A stretch of DNA of 64,000 bases from Rossellomorea vietnamensis (GTDB lineage Bacteria; Bacillota; Bacilli; Bacillales; Bacillaceae_B): positions 23,456-87,455 of the forward strand of contig NZ_VTEI01000012.1 of assembly GCF_008180415.1 (NCBI RefSeq), read 5' to 3'. Below are positions 26,305 to 35,189 of this stretch, piece by piece; position 1 is the first letter of the stretch, and the number at the start of each line of letters is the position of its first letter. The translations under genes were made by a program, and so were the position numbers. The notes beneath the pieces are model-generated. The model was not told where the DNA came from. It saw nothing but the letters and a program-made list of their open reading frames with translations, and ran no database searches.

Positions 26305-26357
26305 TCAAAAAAGTCAACTATCTTTTCTTCCTATTTAGGGAAGGATAGTTGACTTTA
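26305..26357 (-). terminator. Terminator of the spore coat genes
   Basis: AAAAGTCAACTATC pairs with GATAGTTGACTTT around TTTTCTTCCTATTTAGGGAAG. On the minus strand it ends in TTTTTT, 65 bp past the stop of the last coat gene. Near-copy of 11249-11296. Confidence 0.8.
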
Positions 26358-26421
26358 TCTTTGTTTATATCAAGTAGATTCTAAAGATTTTCATTGTGCT
26401 TTAAAACAAGGCGCCACTCCA

Positions 26422-26763
26422 TCAATGCACGTTATTATAAGGAAATTGGGAAGCGTATTGCTGGTGCTGCTGGTAAGACTGCTGAAGCTTTTGGGTATCT
26501 GCCTGCTCAAGTTTGTACCAGCCTTTTTTGAACATGCTGTTATACAGGCTGCGCTGGGTGTTCTGCGTTTCATTGAAGATGGTAAGCAGGTCATTATAGA
26601 GAGCATCATGGCTTGCTTCATTCAATGCCGTACAGTAAGAGTCGGTCATATATTTTTCCATGCTCAGCATATCATTTACCAGGTCGCGGTCGTTCATTTG
26701 CGGTGTTTCAGATACTTGTGTCTGCGGGTTTTGGATTTTTTGCTGTGATTGATTTTGATTCAT
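26422..26763 (-). CDS. CotF-like spore coat protein
   Basis: A 113-residue protein with a Gln/Asn-rich N-terminus (about 35 residues) and a ferritin-like helical CotF domain: DLVNDMLSMEKYMTDSYC, then NDLLTIFNETQNTQRSLYNSMFKKGWYKLE and a Gln/Tyr-rich tail. CotF-domain proteins are spore coat components. AAAGGAAGTG lies 6 nt before ATG 26763, which is preferred over an upstream extension to 26808. It is 16 nt downstream of a related gene, so the two form a small operon probably made in the mother cell late in sporulation. Confidence 0.88.
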   Translation of the reverse strand: MNQNQSQQKIQNPQTQVSETPQMNDRDLVNDMLSMEKYMTDSYCTALNEASHDALYNDLLTIFNETQNTQRSLYNSMFKKGWYKLEQADTQKLQQSYQQHQQYASQFPYNNVH

Positions 26764-26779
26764 CCTATACACTTCCTTT

Positions 26780-27046
26780 CTACATAGTTGTGGAGGATTG
26801 GGTCGCATTTCCTGGATTCAAGTGGGCAAGGATCTGTTCATAATGGCGCTGGTGCATCTGGCCGCACTTATCGATTTCCGCTTTGAGTTCAGGATCCTGG
26901 CAGTGACTTGCTGCAAAATGGGCTTTTTTCATGGCCAGTAAGTTCCATGAAAGCATATCATTTAAGTACATAGAATCTTTGGTGGTTAACACTTGCGGGG
27001 GCTGCTGCATGATGCCCTGCTGTTGGCTGCTTTGCTGCTGTTGCAT
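26780..27046 (-). CDS. Spore coat-type ferritin-like protein
   Basis: An 88-residue protein starting with a Gln-rich tract (MQQQQSSQQQG), then MYLNDMLSWNLLAMKKAHFAAS and HQRHYEQILAHL, the two-helix pattern of YusN/CotF-like coat proteins. AAAGGAGGGAAA lies 6 nt before ATG 27046. Together with the following gene it forms a coat-protein pair beside the proline dehydrogenase gene, the same setting as yusN in B. subtilis. Role in coat or germination is inferred from the family. Confidence 0.82.
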   Translation of the reverse strand: MQQQQSSQQQGIMQQPPQVLTTKDSMYLNDMLSWNLLAMKKAHFAASHCQDPELKAEIDKCGQMHQRHYEQILAHLNPGNATQSSTTM

Positions 27047-27272
27047 AAGGTTTCCCTCCTTTGAGTTTAGCAAAGTTATTGTTCCTCTAATACCGCAGCA
27101 TATACAAGAAATGACAATAAACGATAAAATTTTTCAAATAGATGTTTGAACTATATTCAAAAACGGTTAAAGGTGATAATATAAATTTATAAATTTGGAA
27201 CCGATTTAAGGGGCGATTAGTCCTGGCAGACCACCTCAGCCACTTGATTGCGGCCATCCAGACTATCTAAAT

Positions 27273-27286
27273 AGAAACCGCTTTCA
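27273..27286 (-). promoter_or_regulatory. CcpA cre site before proline dehydrogenase
   Basis: On the minus strand TGAAAGCGGTTTCT matches the cre consensus TGWAAnCGnTnWCA at all but the last position. It lies 32 bp before the start codon, so repression by glucose is likely. Confidence 0.6.
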
Positions 27287-27318
27287 TAGTGAAGCAAATG
27301 TTACAGGGGGTAATTGAC

Positions 27319-28236
27319 ATGGAACAAGTAATGCGTAACTTCTTTTTATTCTTATCCAAGAATAAACCATTAACGAAAGTAGCGAAAAAATATGGTTTGC
27401 GCTTTGGCGCAGCTCGATTTGTTGCTGGTGAATCCATCGACCTCGCTGTTGAAGCTATCAAAGGGCTGAATAATCAAGGGTTATCCGTAACAATCGATTA
27501 TCTTGGAGAGTTCATTGATAATGAAGCAGAAGCAAATGAGATGGCTGATCAATGCATTGAGGCTGTAAAGGCAATCGGCAGGGAGCGGATTGATTCACAG
27601 CTTTCATTGAAAATGACATCGATGGGTCTCGATCTTTCTGAAGAAATTGTTATGAAAAACATGAGAAGAATCCTTGAAGCAGCCCAGGAGTTTGGAGTGT
27701 TCGTTACGATCGATATGGAAGATTACTCCCGATGCGGCAAGACCATCGATATTTTCAAAAGGCTGAAATCTGAATATGATAATGTCGGTACGGTTATCCA
27801 GGCTTATCTGTTCAGAACAGAAAAGGATATGGAAGTTCTGAATGAATATTCTCCAAATCTTCGACTCGTTAAAGGGGCATACAAGGAATCGCCTCTTGTA
27901 GCTTTCCCGGATAAAAAAGACGTCGACGACAACTTTAAAAAAATTATTAAGATGCATCTGCTCAATGGCAACTACACCGCTGTGGCAACACATGACGATG
28001 CGATGATTGAATATACGAAGCAGATTGTAGAGGAGTACAATATCCCTCACGACCAATTTGAATTCCAGATGCTCTATGGAATCAGAGTGGAGCGGCAGCT
28101 GGAGCTGGCTAAAGAAGGATATAAAATGCGCGTCTATGTTCCATACGGCACAGATTGGTACGGCTACTTCATGCGCCGCCTTGCAGAAAGACCTGCAAAC
28201 GTCGCTTTTGTACTGAAAGGTGTAATCAACAAGTAA
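27319..28236 (+). CDS. fadM: Proline dehydrogenase (FadM/YusM-like)
   Basis: A 305-residue FAD enzyme with a TIM barrel that oxidises proline to pyrroline-5-carboxylate at the membrane. The family blocks VTIDMEDYSRCGKTIDIF, RLVKGAYKES, VATHDD and the terminal YGTDWYGYFMRRLAERPAN (with the substrate-binding R-R pair) are present. AGGGGG lies 8 nt before ATG 27319; an upstream extension to 27289 is not needed. In B. subtilis the matching gene yusM/fadM lies beside fadN. The cre site upstream suggests carbon catabolite repression. It is transcribed alone and followed by a terminator. Confidence 0.92.
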   Translation: MEQVMRNFFLFLSKNKPLTKVAKKYGLRFGAARFVAGESIDLAVEAIKGLNNQGLSVTIDYLGEFIDNEAEANEMADQCIEAVKAIGRERIDSQLSLKMTSMGLDLSEEIVMKNMRRILEAAQEFGVFVTIDMEDYSRCGKTIDIFKRLKSEYDNVGTVIQAYLFRTEKDMEVLNEYSPNLRLVKGAYKESPLVAFPDKKDVDDNFKKIIKMHLLNGNYTAVATHDDAMIEYTKQIVEEYNIPHDQFEFQMLYGIRVERQLELAKEGYKMRVYVPYGTDWYGYFMRRLAERPANVAFVLKGVINK

Positions 28237-28268
28237 ATTGAGAGTTTAGCATAATCATATATGAACGG

Positions 28269-28305
28269 GACCGCTGCAGGATTTCTATCTTGCAGCGGTC
28301 TTTTT
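28269..28305 (+). terminator. Terminator of proline dehydrogenase gene
   Basis: GACCGCTGCA and TGCAGCGGTC pair around a 12-nt loop, followed by TTTTT. Confidence 0.92.
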
Positions 28306-28620
28306 GATCATTCATTTGTATTTTTGATCTGACTAATAATTTGGCAGGATCCAGAGAAAAAACAGCCAGAACCTCAACTTGACTGTATCAAATGAAAGAT
28401 TAGTGAAATCAATGCTGCCAAATGACTGATCAGACAGCACTGAAGTTGGTTTAACTAATCGACGTCATCAAAAACCCAACGGGACAGAAGTGCATCACGA
28501 TTCTGCCAAATTCTTGACCTGACTTCAAGCAATCTTGGTTTTACCCATTCACTGTGAGCTTTAGTTTAGAGAAATATGCAGACAGCCCGCCAAGAACTCG
28601 GAAAACCAACAGATAAAACA
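28306..28620. other. Intergenic, no gene seen
   Basis: No open frame with a ribosome binding site and no repeat from the families in this window. Short similar words (CTGCCAAATGACTGA, CTGCCAAATTCTTGACCTGA, TTTGGCAG) recur but I cannot assign a function. Confidence 0.5.
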
Positions 28621-28624
28621 GAGA

Positions 28625-28756
28625 TTATTTTTTGTATTGATTGTTTTGGCTGTTCACCTTGCCGCCGCCGTCATGTTCCACTGTCGGACCTGCATCACCT
28701 TTTACACTGGCCGCGCTGACGCCTGCCTTGGATGGGTTTTTCTTTCTTTTTGCCAT
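28625..28756 (-). CDS. yuzL: YuzL family small protein
   Basis: A 43-residue basic peptide starting MAKRKKNPSKAGVSAAS with GDAGPTVEHDGGGKV in the second half. This matches the YuzL family, found beside fadN (yusL) in B. subtilis, of unknown function and with the look of a small acid-soluble spore-type peptide. GGAGGTGATTAAT precedes ATG 28756. The frame is open further upstream but that part is hydrophobic and without ribosome binding site. Confidence 0.85.
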   Translation of the reverse strand: MAKRKKNPSKAGVSAASVKGDAGPTVEHDGGGKVNSQNNQYKK

Positions 28757-28840
28757 ATTAATCACCTCCACTATTAGAATTACCAAAAGGTGCAAAAAGA
28801 TTATTTTTTGAAAATTTTTCATTTTTTAAACTTTAAGATA

Positions 28841-28869
28841 TTGCAGTCTGCTGTAAAATCTTATATATT
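28841..28869 (+). promoter_or_regulatory. SigA-type promoter of the fadN-fadA-fadE operon
   Basis: TTGCAG, a 17-bp spacer and TATATT, with the FadR operator about 40 bp downstream. Confidence 0.6.
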
Positions 28870-28911
28870 AGAGGTAACAGATCTCATTCGTGATTTTTTT
28901 TGAGAAGAAAA

Positions 28912-28929
28912 TGAATGAGTGTTCATTCA
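28912..28929. promoter_or_regulatory. FadR operator
   Basis: A perfect inverted repeat TGAATGA-GTGT-TCATTCA, matching the Bacillus FadR consensus TGAATGAnTAnTCATTCA. FadR represses until long-chain acyl-CoA binds it. Confidence 0.9.
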
Positions 28930-28951
28930 AGGAGTAAAAGGGGGAAAAATA

Positions 28952-31336
28952 GTGGCTCGTAAAATTCAAAGAGCAGCAGTATTAGGATCTGGAGTAATGG
29001 GATCGGGTATAGCAGCCCACCTGGCGAATATCGGGATACCTGCCTTGCTGCTGGATATAGTACCGCGTGAGTTAACTGAAGCAGAAAAAGCGAAGGGACT
29101 GACTTTGGAAGATAAAGCCGTCCGCAACCGTATGAGTGAAGGGGCGCTTAAGAAGCTTCTTAAGCAAAAACCTGCACCTCTTACTTCAAAGAAGAATCTT
29201 TCATTGATTGAAGCAGGTAACTTTGAAGATGATATGGAGAAATTAAGTGATTGTGACTGGATCATTGAAGTGGTCGTTGAAAACCTGGATATCAAGAAGA
29301 AGGTTTTTGAAAGTGTTGAAAAGCATAGAAAGAAAGGCAGCATCATCAGCTCCAACACGTCCGGGATTTCAATTGAAGCGATGTCAGAAGGAAGATCGGA
29401 GGATTTCCAGAAGAACTTCCTGGGAACTCACTTCTTTAACCCTCCGCGTTACCTGAAATTACTTGAAGTCATCCCTACTGAAAAAACAGATCCGGAAGTA
29501 CTTTCTTTCATTAAAACATTTGGTGAAGATGTACTTGGCAAAGGGGTCGTCCTTGCGAAGGATACACCAAATTTCATCGCCAACCGGATTGGAACTTACG
29601 GCCTGCTGATCACACTGCAGGAAATGTTGAAAAGCGGTATAAGTGTTGGGGAAGTGGATTCCATTACCGGACCAGCAATCGGCCGTCCGAAAAGTGCAAC
29701 CTTCCGTACCCTCGATGTTGTAGGGCTGGATACATTCGCACATGTGGCGAAAAATGTTTATGACCAGGTTGACGGAGAAGAAAAGAAAGTATTTGAGATT
29801 CCCGGATTCATGCAGAAGATGCTGGATAATGGATGGCTTGGTTCCAAAAGCGGCCAAGGCTTCTACATGAAACAAGGGAAAGAAATCCTTGAGCTCGATA
29901 CCGAAACATTGGAATACGGACCACGGAAAAAGTTAAAAACAACTTCGACTGAATTAAGCAAGCAGGAAAAAGGACTTTCGAACAAAATGAAAGCGCTTGT
30001 TTATGTAGAGGACAAAGCCGGCACATTCCTTTGGAACATCCTTTCACCGGTGCTTCTGTATTCAGGAGACCTGCTTGAGACCATTGCCGATGATATCGTT
30101 GCGATCGATCAGGCAATGAAATGGGGCTTCGGCTGGCAGCAAGGGCCATTTGAAACGTGGGACAGCATCGGCCTTGAGAAATCAGTAAGCAAAATGAGAG
30201 AAGAAGGCAGAGAGCTTCCGGCATGGATTACAGAGATGCTTGAAGCAGGCCATAGTTCTTTCTATAAAGAAGAAGATGGAGAAAAGTACTTCTACCATAA
30301 CGGTGAATATAAAAAGATTGAGAGAAACCCAAAAGTAATAGATTTAAAGCTTTTGAAGCAGCAAGGAAAACTGATTAAGAAAAACTCCGGTGCGAGCCTG
30401 ATTGATATCGGTGATGGAGTAGCTCTGCTTGAATTCCATTCACCAAACAACTCCATCGGACTGGATATCGTTCAAATGATCAACTTCTCTATTGAAGAAG
30501 TAGAAAAGAATTTCAAAGGGCTCGTCATCGGAAACCAAGGCAAAAATTTCTGTGTAGGAGCTAACATCGCAATGATCCTAATGGAAGCACAGGATGACAA
30601 CATCTTTGAAATTGATATGGTTGTCCGCAACTTCCAGCAGGCCATGATGAATATTAAATACAGCAAAAAACCTGTGGTAGCAGCACCTTTTGGCATGACA
30701 CTTGGAGGAGGCTCGGAGGTTTGCCTTCCAGCAGCTCATATCCAAGCATCCATGGAGACCTATATGGGGCTGGTGGAAGCCGGTGTCGGCCTGATCCCTG
30801 GCGGAGGCGGAAACAAAGAATTATATATCAAGCATCTTAATATGATGCCTGAAGGAATTGACTTCGATCTGCAGAAGGTTGCTAGTAAGGTGTTTGAAAC
30901 AATAGCAATGGCAAAAGTCTCTACCTCTGGTGACGAGGCAAGGGATAATAATTTCTTGAACAATGCTGACGGTGTAAGTGCCAATGGAGATCACCTTTTA
31001 TATGACGCGAAGCAGGCAGCTCTTGCTTTAAGTGAAAGCGGCTACACTCCTCCAGTCCGCAGAAAGATCCCGGTTGTAGGTGAATCTGGATATGCGGCAC
31101 TGATCCTTGGAGCTCAAGCAATGCTTCACTCAGGCTATATATCTGAACATGACTTGGCAATCGCGAAAAAATTGGCGTTTGTACTGGCAGGAGGCAAGCT
31201 GCCATTCGGTACCGAAGTAGATGAGCAATATCTATTGGACTTGGAGAGAGAAGCATTCCTGAGTCTTGTCGCACAACCGAAATCACAGCAGCGCATGCAG
31301 CACATGCTGGTAAAAGGAAAGCCGCTGCGTAACTAA
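28952..31336 (+). CDS. fadN: FadN, 3-hydroxyacyl-CoA dehydrogenase / enoyl-CoA hydratase
   Basis: A bifunctional beta-oxidation enzyme of about 794 residues. The N-terminal half is a 3-hydroxyacyl-CoA dehydrogenase with the NAD motif GSGVMGSG near residues 12-19 and the THFFNP and catalytic region; the C-terminal half is a crotonase-fold hydratase with NFCVGANI and FGMTLGGGSEV. The start is GTG 28952, 8 nt after GGGGGA; the upstream extension to 28919 would run through the FadR operator. It is the first gene of fadN-fadA-fadE, the same operon as in B. subtilis, derepressed by fatty acids through FadR. Confidence 0.95.
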   Translation: MARKIQRAAVLGSGVMGSGIAAHLANIGIPALLLDIVPRELTEAEKAKGLTLEDKAVRNRMSEGALKKLLKQKPAPLTSKKNLSLIEAGNFEDDMEKLSDCDWIIEVVVENLDIKKKVFESVEKHRKKGSIISSNTSGISIEAMSEGRSEDFQKNFLGTHFFNPPRYLKLLEVIPTEKTDPEVLSFIKTFGEDVLGKGVVLAKDTPNFIANRIGTYGLLITLQEMLKSGISVGEVDSITGPAIGRPKSATFRTLDVVGLDTFAHVAKNVYDQVDGEEKKVFEIPGFMQKMLDNGWLGSKSGQGFYMKQGKEILELDTETLEYGPRKKLKTTSTELSKQEKGLSNKMKALVYVEDKAGTFLWNILSPVLLYSGDLLETIADDIVAIDQAMKWGFGWQQGPFETWDSIGLEKSVSKMREEGRELPAWITEMLEAGHSSFYKEEDGEKYFYHNGEYKKIERNPKVIDLKLLKQQGKLIKKNSGASLIDIGDGVALLEFHSPNNSIGLDIVQMINFSIEEVEKNFKGLVIGNQGKNFCVGANIAMILMEAQDDNIFEIDMVVRNFQQAMMNIKYSKKPVVAAPFGMTLGGGSEVCLPAAHIQASMETYMGLVEAGVGLIPGGGGNKELYIKHLNMMPEGIDFDLQKVASKVFETIAMAKVSTSGDEARDNNFLNNADGVSANGDHLLYDAKQAALALSESGYTPPVRRKIPVVGESGYAALILGAQAMLHSGYISEHDLAIAKKLAFVLAGGKLPFGTEVDEQYLLDLEREAFLSLVAQPKSQQRMQHMLVKGKPLRN

Positions 31337-31371
31337 CATATATTGATTTTTACTAGAAATGGGGGAAGAAC

Positions 31372-32550
31372 ATGCGAGAAGCGGTATTAGTAGCCGGCGC
31401 CCGAACACCGGTGGGAAAAGCAAACAAGGGGACTCTGGCAACAGTCAGACCTGATGACCTGGGTGCGCTGGTTGTAAAAGAAACACTGAAACGAGCGGGA
31501 AACTATGATGGAAATATAGATGACTTAATTATCGGATGTGCCATGCCGGAAGCGGAACAAGGCTTGAACATGGCAAGGAATATCGGCGGACTGGCGGGAC
31601 TTCCGCATAACGTCCCTGCCATAACCATTAACCGTTACTGCTCCTCAGGCTTGCAGTCCATTGCATATGCAGCGGAGAAGATCATGCTGGGCCACTCTGA
31701 CACAGCAATTGCAGGGGGCGCTGAATCAATGAGCCTTGTGCCTTTAATGGGGCATGTAGTCCGCCCTAATGCAAAGCTTGCTGAAACAGCTCCTCAATAT
31801 TATATGGGCATGGGACACACAGCAGAGGAAGTCGCAAAAAAATTCGGTATCTCACGTGAAGATCAAGATGCTTTCGCAGTAAGAAGCCATGAGAAAGCTG
31901 CGAGTGCGATTGCTGAAGGCAGATTCCAGGATGAAATCGTTCCTGTGGACGTAGTCCTGCGTTCAGTCAACAGCCAAAACAAGGTGGTTGAAAAGAATAT
32001 TACGTTCTCAAAAGATGAAGGCGTAAGACCTGGCACAAATCAAGAAGTCCTTTCTAAGCTGCGCCCGGTGTTCAATGTTAAGGGATCAGTGACAGCTGGA
32101 AACTCTTCGCAGACAAGTGACGGAGCAGCAGCAGTCATGGTTATGGATCGTGAAAAAGCGGATTCACTTGGCCTTGCACCGATGGCGAGATTCAGATCAT
32201 TTGCTGTTGCGGGTGTGCCGCCGGAAATCATGGGTGTCGGACCTGTCGAAGCGATTCCGAAAGCACTAAAAATGGCGGGTCTTCAATTAGAAGACATCGG
32301 TTTGTTTGAACTGAATGAAGCCTTTGCTTCTCAATCCATCCAGGTTATCCGCCAGCTTGGCCTTAATGAAGACATTATCAATGTCAACGGCGGCGCCATT
32401 GCCCTGGGACATCCACTTGGTTGTTCCGGAACGAAACTGACTCTTTCTCTCGTGCATGAAATGAAGAGACGTAATGTGCAATTTGGTGTCGTAACAATGT
32501 GTATCGGCGGAGGAATGGGTGCTGCCGGAGTATTTGAACTGATAGGTTAA
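31372..32550 (+). CDS. fadA: FadA, acetyl-CoA acyltransferase (3-ketoacyl-CoA thiolase)
   Basis: A 392-residue thiolase that cleaves 3-ketoacyl-CoA with CoA in the last step of beta-oxidation. The catalytic triad is complete: nucleophile C90 in NRYCSSGLQ, H347 in GHPLGCSG and C377 in CIGGGMGAA. NEAFA is present before the histidine motif. GGGGGAAGAAC precedes the ATG. It lies 35 nt after fadN in the same transcript. Confidence 0.95.
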   Translation: MREAVLVAGARTPVGKANKGTLATVRPDDLGALVVKETLKRAGNYDGNIDDLIIGCAMPEAEQGLNMARNIGGLAGLPHNVPAITINRYCSSGLQSIAYAAEKIMLGHSDTAIAGGAESMSLVPLMGHVVRPNAKLAETAPQYYMGMGHTAEEVAKKFGISREDQDAFAVRSHEKAASAIAEGRFQDEIVPVDVVLRSVNSQNKVVEKNITFSKDEGVRPGTNQEVLSKLRPVFNVKGSVTAGNSSQTSDGAAAVMVMDREKADSLGLAPMARFRSFAVAGVPPEIMGVGPVEAIPKALKMAGLQLEDIGLFELNEAFASQSIQVIRQLGLNEDIINVNGGAIALGHPLGCSGTKLTLSLVHEMKRRNVQFGVVTMCIGGGMGAAGVFELIG

Positions 32551-32619
32551 TTTTTAGGAGGCTCACAACCGAGCCTTCGGTTTTCAATAACTGTTTTTTA
32601 AAACAAGGAGGAAAAACAG

Positions 32620-34404
32620 ATGACAAATCAAACTGATAAGTTGGTAAAAGGCGGCAGCTTTATTATCGAAGATGTTTCTTATGAAAATGTGTTCACACCT
32701 GAAGATTTTTCAGATGAACAGATAATGATTGCTAAAACAACAGAAGATTATGTTGTAAAAGAAGTTGTTCCACAAGTGGAACACTTGGAAAATCATGAAT
32801 TTGACCGTTCTGTAAAACTATTGAAAAGTGCTGGAGACCTTGGCCTTCTAGGTGCAGATGTGCCTGAGGAATACGGCGGACTCGGCCTTGATAAAGTAAG
32901 CTCTGCACTTATTGCGGAGAAGATGTCCACTGCAGGCGGATTCTCCATTTCACATGGAGCGCATGTTGGAATTGGATCTCTTCCAATTGTATTGTTCGGT
33001 AACGAAGACCAAAAACAAAAGTACCTTCCAGCATTGGCGACAGGTGAGAAAATTGCTGCCTATGCCCTGACTGAGCCGGGTTCCGGTTCAGATGCCCTTG
33101 GTGCCAGAACGACAGCCAAGCTGAACGAAGCAGGCACTCACTATGTTTTAAACGGTGAAAAACAGTGGATCACCAATGCAGGTTTTGCTGATGTATTTGT
33201 TGTCTATGCAAAAATTGACGGTGAGCAGTTCTCTGCTTTTATCGTTGAGCGTGAGTATCCTGGTGTATCTACAGGTGCTGAGGAAAAGAAAATGGGGATC
33301 AAGAGTTCTTCCACTCGTACATTGATTCTTGAAGACGCAGAAATTCCGGTCGAAAACCTTCTTGGTGAAGCAGGAAAAGGGCATATCATTGCGTTCAATA
33401 TCCTGAATATCGGCCGTTACAAGCTTGGTGTAGGTGCTGTTGGCGGAAGCAAGCGTGCGATGGACGTAACAATCAAATACGCAAACCAGCGCCAGCAGTT
33501 CAAGACGCCAATCTCAGCTTTTAACTTAACAAAAGAAAAATTCTCTACAATGGCATCCAAGCTGTATGCAACAGAAAGTTCAGTATACCGTACAGTCGGT
33601 TTGTTTGAAGACCGTATGAGCCAATTGACAGACGAAGAAGTCAAAAACGGAACGGAAGTTGCTAAATCCATTGCTGAATATGCAATCGAGTGTTCACTGA
33701 ATAAAGTATTTGCAACGGAAACCCTTGATTATATCGTGGATGAAGGTGTTCAAATTCATGGGGGATACGGGTTCATGCAGGAGTATGAAATTGAAAGAAT
33801 GTACCGCGATTCCCGTATCAACCGTATTTTCGAAGGAACAAATGAAATCAACCGCCTGTTAGTGCCTGGCACATATGTCCGTAAAGCACTTAAAGGTGAA
33901 CTGCCATTATTCCAGAAAGCACAGGCTCTTCAAGAAGAGTTGATGATGCTTATGCCGGAAGAAGTGGGCGATGCACCGCTGGAACAGGAAAAATACCTTG
34001 TGAAAAATGCGAAGAAGATCGGCTTGCTGATCGCGGGTCTGGCTGCACAGAAATACGGAAAAGCTCTGGAAAAAGAGCAGGAGATCCTTGTAAACATTGC
34101 GGATATCATTTCCAATGCTTATGCGATGGAATCAGCCGTTCTTCGTACGGAAAAAGCCATTAACAAAGATGGCGTTGAAAAAGCAAAGCAAAAGTTATTG
34201 TACACACAAATCTTCTGTCAGGAAGCATTCAACGAGATTGAAGCGCATGCAAAAGAAACATTGGTTGCAGCAGAAACAGGCGATTCTTTGAGAATGATGC
34301 TGTCAGCGCTTCGTAAATTCACGCGCTACACACCGCTTAACATTATCGCAGTTAAACGTGAAGCATCTGAAAAGCTAATTGAAGCAGAGCGTTATGTTCT
34401 GTAA
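32620..34404 (+). CDS. fadE: FadE, acyl-CoA dehydrogenase
   Basis: A 594-residue FAD enzyme of the first beta-oxidation step. FAD and substrate blocks YALTEPGSGSDALG, QWITNAGFADVFVVYAK, FLG-type GYGFMQEYEIERMYRDSRI and the catalytic glutamate region IFEGTNEINRL are present. An extra C-terminal domain of about 180 residues, as in YusJ, makes it longer than the 380-residue short form. AAGGAGGAAAAACAG precedes the ATG. Last gene of the fad operon, followed by a strong terminator. Confidence 0.95.
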   Translation: MTNQTDKLVKGGSFIIEDVSYENVFTPEDFSDEQIMIAKTTEDYVVKEVVPQVEHLENHEFDRSVKLLKSAGDLGLLGADVPEEYGGLGLDKVSSALIAEKMSTAGGFSISHGAHVGIGSLPIVLFGNEDQKQKYLPALATGEKIAAYALTEPGSGSDALGARTTAKLNEAGTHYVLNGEKQWITNAGFADVFVVYAKIDGEQFSAFIVEREYPGVSTGAEEKKMGIKSSSTRTLILEDAEIPVENLLGEAGKGHIIAFNILNIGRYKLGVGAVGGSKRAMDVTIKYANQRQQFKTPISAFNLTKEKFSTMASKLYATESSVYRTVGLFEDRMSQLTDEEVKNGTEVAKSIAEYAIECSLNKVFATETLDYIVDEGVQIHGGYGFMQEYEIERMYRDSRINRIFEGTNEINRLLVPGTYVRKALKGELPLFQKAQALQEELMMLMPEEVGDAPLEQEKYLVKNAKKIGLLIAGLAAQKYGKALEKEQEILVNIADIISNAYAMESAVLRTEKAINKDGVEKAKQKLLYTQIFCQEAFNEIEAHAKETLVAAETGDSLRMMLSALRKFTRYTPLNIIAVKREASEKLIEAERYVL

Positions 34405-34415
34405 ATAGATCTTCG

Positions 34416-34446
34416 GCCGGACTCATCCAATGGGTCCGGTTTTTTT
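34416..34446 (+). terminator. Terminator of the fad operon
   Basis: CCGGAC and GTCCGG form the outer stem, with CAT/ATG inside, followed by TTTTTTT. Confidence 0.92.
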
Positions 34447-34464
34447 CTGTAGATGAATAAAGAA

Positions 34465-34700
34465 TCCTTTTCTTTCGGTGTTACCAGTTTTTACTCCTGT
34501 TAATATGAAAAACTCCCATGACGGCACCACCGCCACTATCTATCATAAAAAAGGCTACTATAACCATCCTCATAGTATAAGTAAGATTCAAAGTGGATAA
34601 GCTAGTAGTTTTGCCAAGCTTAATTTTGCCTTTTATCATACAAAGAGCCTTTAGAAAACTTGCATGCTCAATCCGTTTCATACAAAGAAAGATGGTCACT
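34465..34700. repeat. Dispersed element family D (with a C-type end)
   Basis: Starts with a family C fragment (TTCGGTGTTACCAGTTTTTA), then ATGAAAAACTCCCATGACGG, CACCGCCACTATCTATCATA, AGATTCAAAGTGGATAAGCT and a CAAAGAGCCTTTAGAAAA end. Related blocks, in the other orientation, are at 37468-37640 and 54326-54455. No coding frame. Confidence 0.8.
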
Positions 34701-34771
34701 TCCGTTGTCCGCAAGGTGCAGGAACGTATATAATGTGAGGTAAGATGGTAAAAGAGTGAAGGAATGCTGAA

Positions 34772-35074
34772 TTGTGTCAAAAAGCAATGGATCCATTCTC
34801 TAAGTGTATACCTTTATTCCAAGCATTGAGTGATCCCTGCAGGCAGGATATCATCCTCCTGCTGGCGGAGAACGAGCCTTTGACAGTCAATGAGATAACT
34901 GCAAATCTCACTTTGTCCAGGCCGGCAGTTTCTTATCATTTGAAAGTTTTATGAGCTCAGCATCTGGTGACTATCGAGCAAAAAGGCACTCAAAGATTCT
35001 ATTCACTTGCGCTTGACCAAGCTATTGAAGAATTAAAAGAATTGATTGATACGGTAGAACACACATGCATCTGA
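34772..35074 (+). pseudogene. ArsR/SmtB family regulator, interrupted by one in-frame stop
   Basis: Reading from TTG 34772 (after GTGAAGGAA) or ATG 34787 the frame gives a winged-helix ArsR protein: PLFQALSDPCRQDIILLLAE, NEITANLTLSRPAVSYHLKVL, then a TGA where most relatives have arginine (CGA), and after it in the same frame AQHLVTIEQKGTQRFYSLALDQAIEEL to a stop at 35074. The product would be about 100 residues. A C-to-T change is the simplest cause. Without the C-terminal wing strand and helix the 60-residue product should not bind DNA well. Its targets are unknown; no cysteine metal site of the classical ELCVCDL type is present. Confidence 0.85.
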
Positions 35075-35093
35075 TTTATTTTGATGATAACTT

Positions 35094-35129
35094 CTTAATG
35101 TCCTGCAGAATAATTTGCAGGACATTAAG
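35094..35129. terminator. Perfect 14-bp hairpin after the ArsR pseudogene
   Basis: CTTAATGTCCTGCA pairs fully with TGCAGGACATTAAG around GAATAATT; only GAATTTT follows, so termination strength is uncertain. Confidence 0.6.
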
Positions 35130-35189
35130 GAATTTTGTCGAACTAGTAGTAGTTGAAACAGAAAAACCTCCGGGAAGGGTGGTGAGAAA

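Noticed and set aside
28625..28822. 65-residue form of YuzL with a hydrophobic N-terminus
   Set aside because: GGAGGTGATTAAT places the start at 28756; the extra 22 residues come from the AT-rich leader.
3787..34954. Stop codon recoding in the NERD and ArsR genes
   Set aside because: One stop is TAA and the other TGA, there is no visible selenocysteine-type element, and the other genes in the window use both codons as normal stops.
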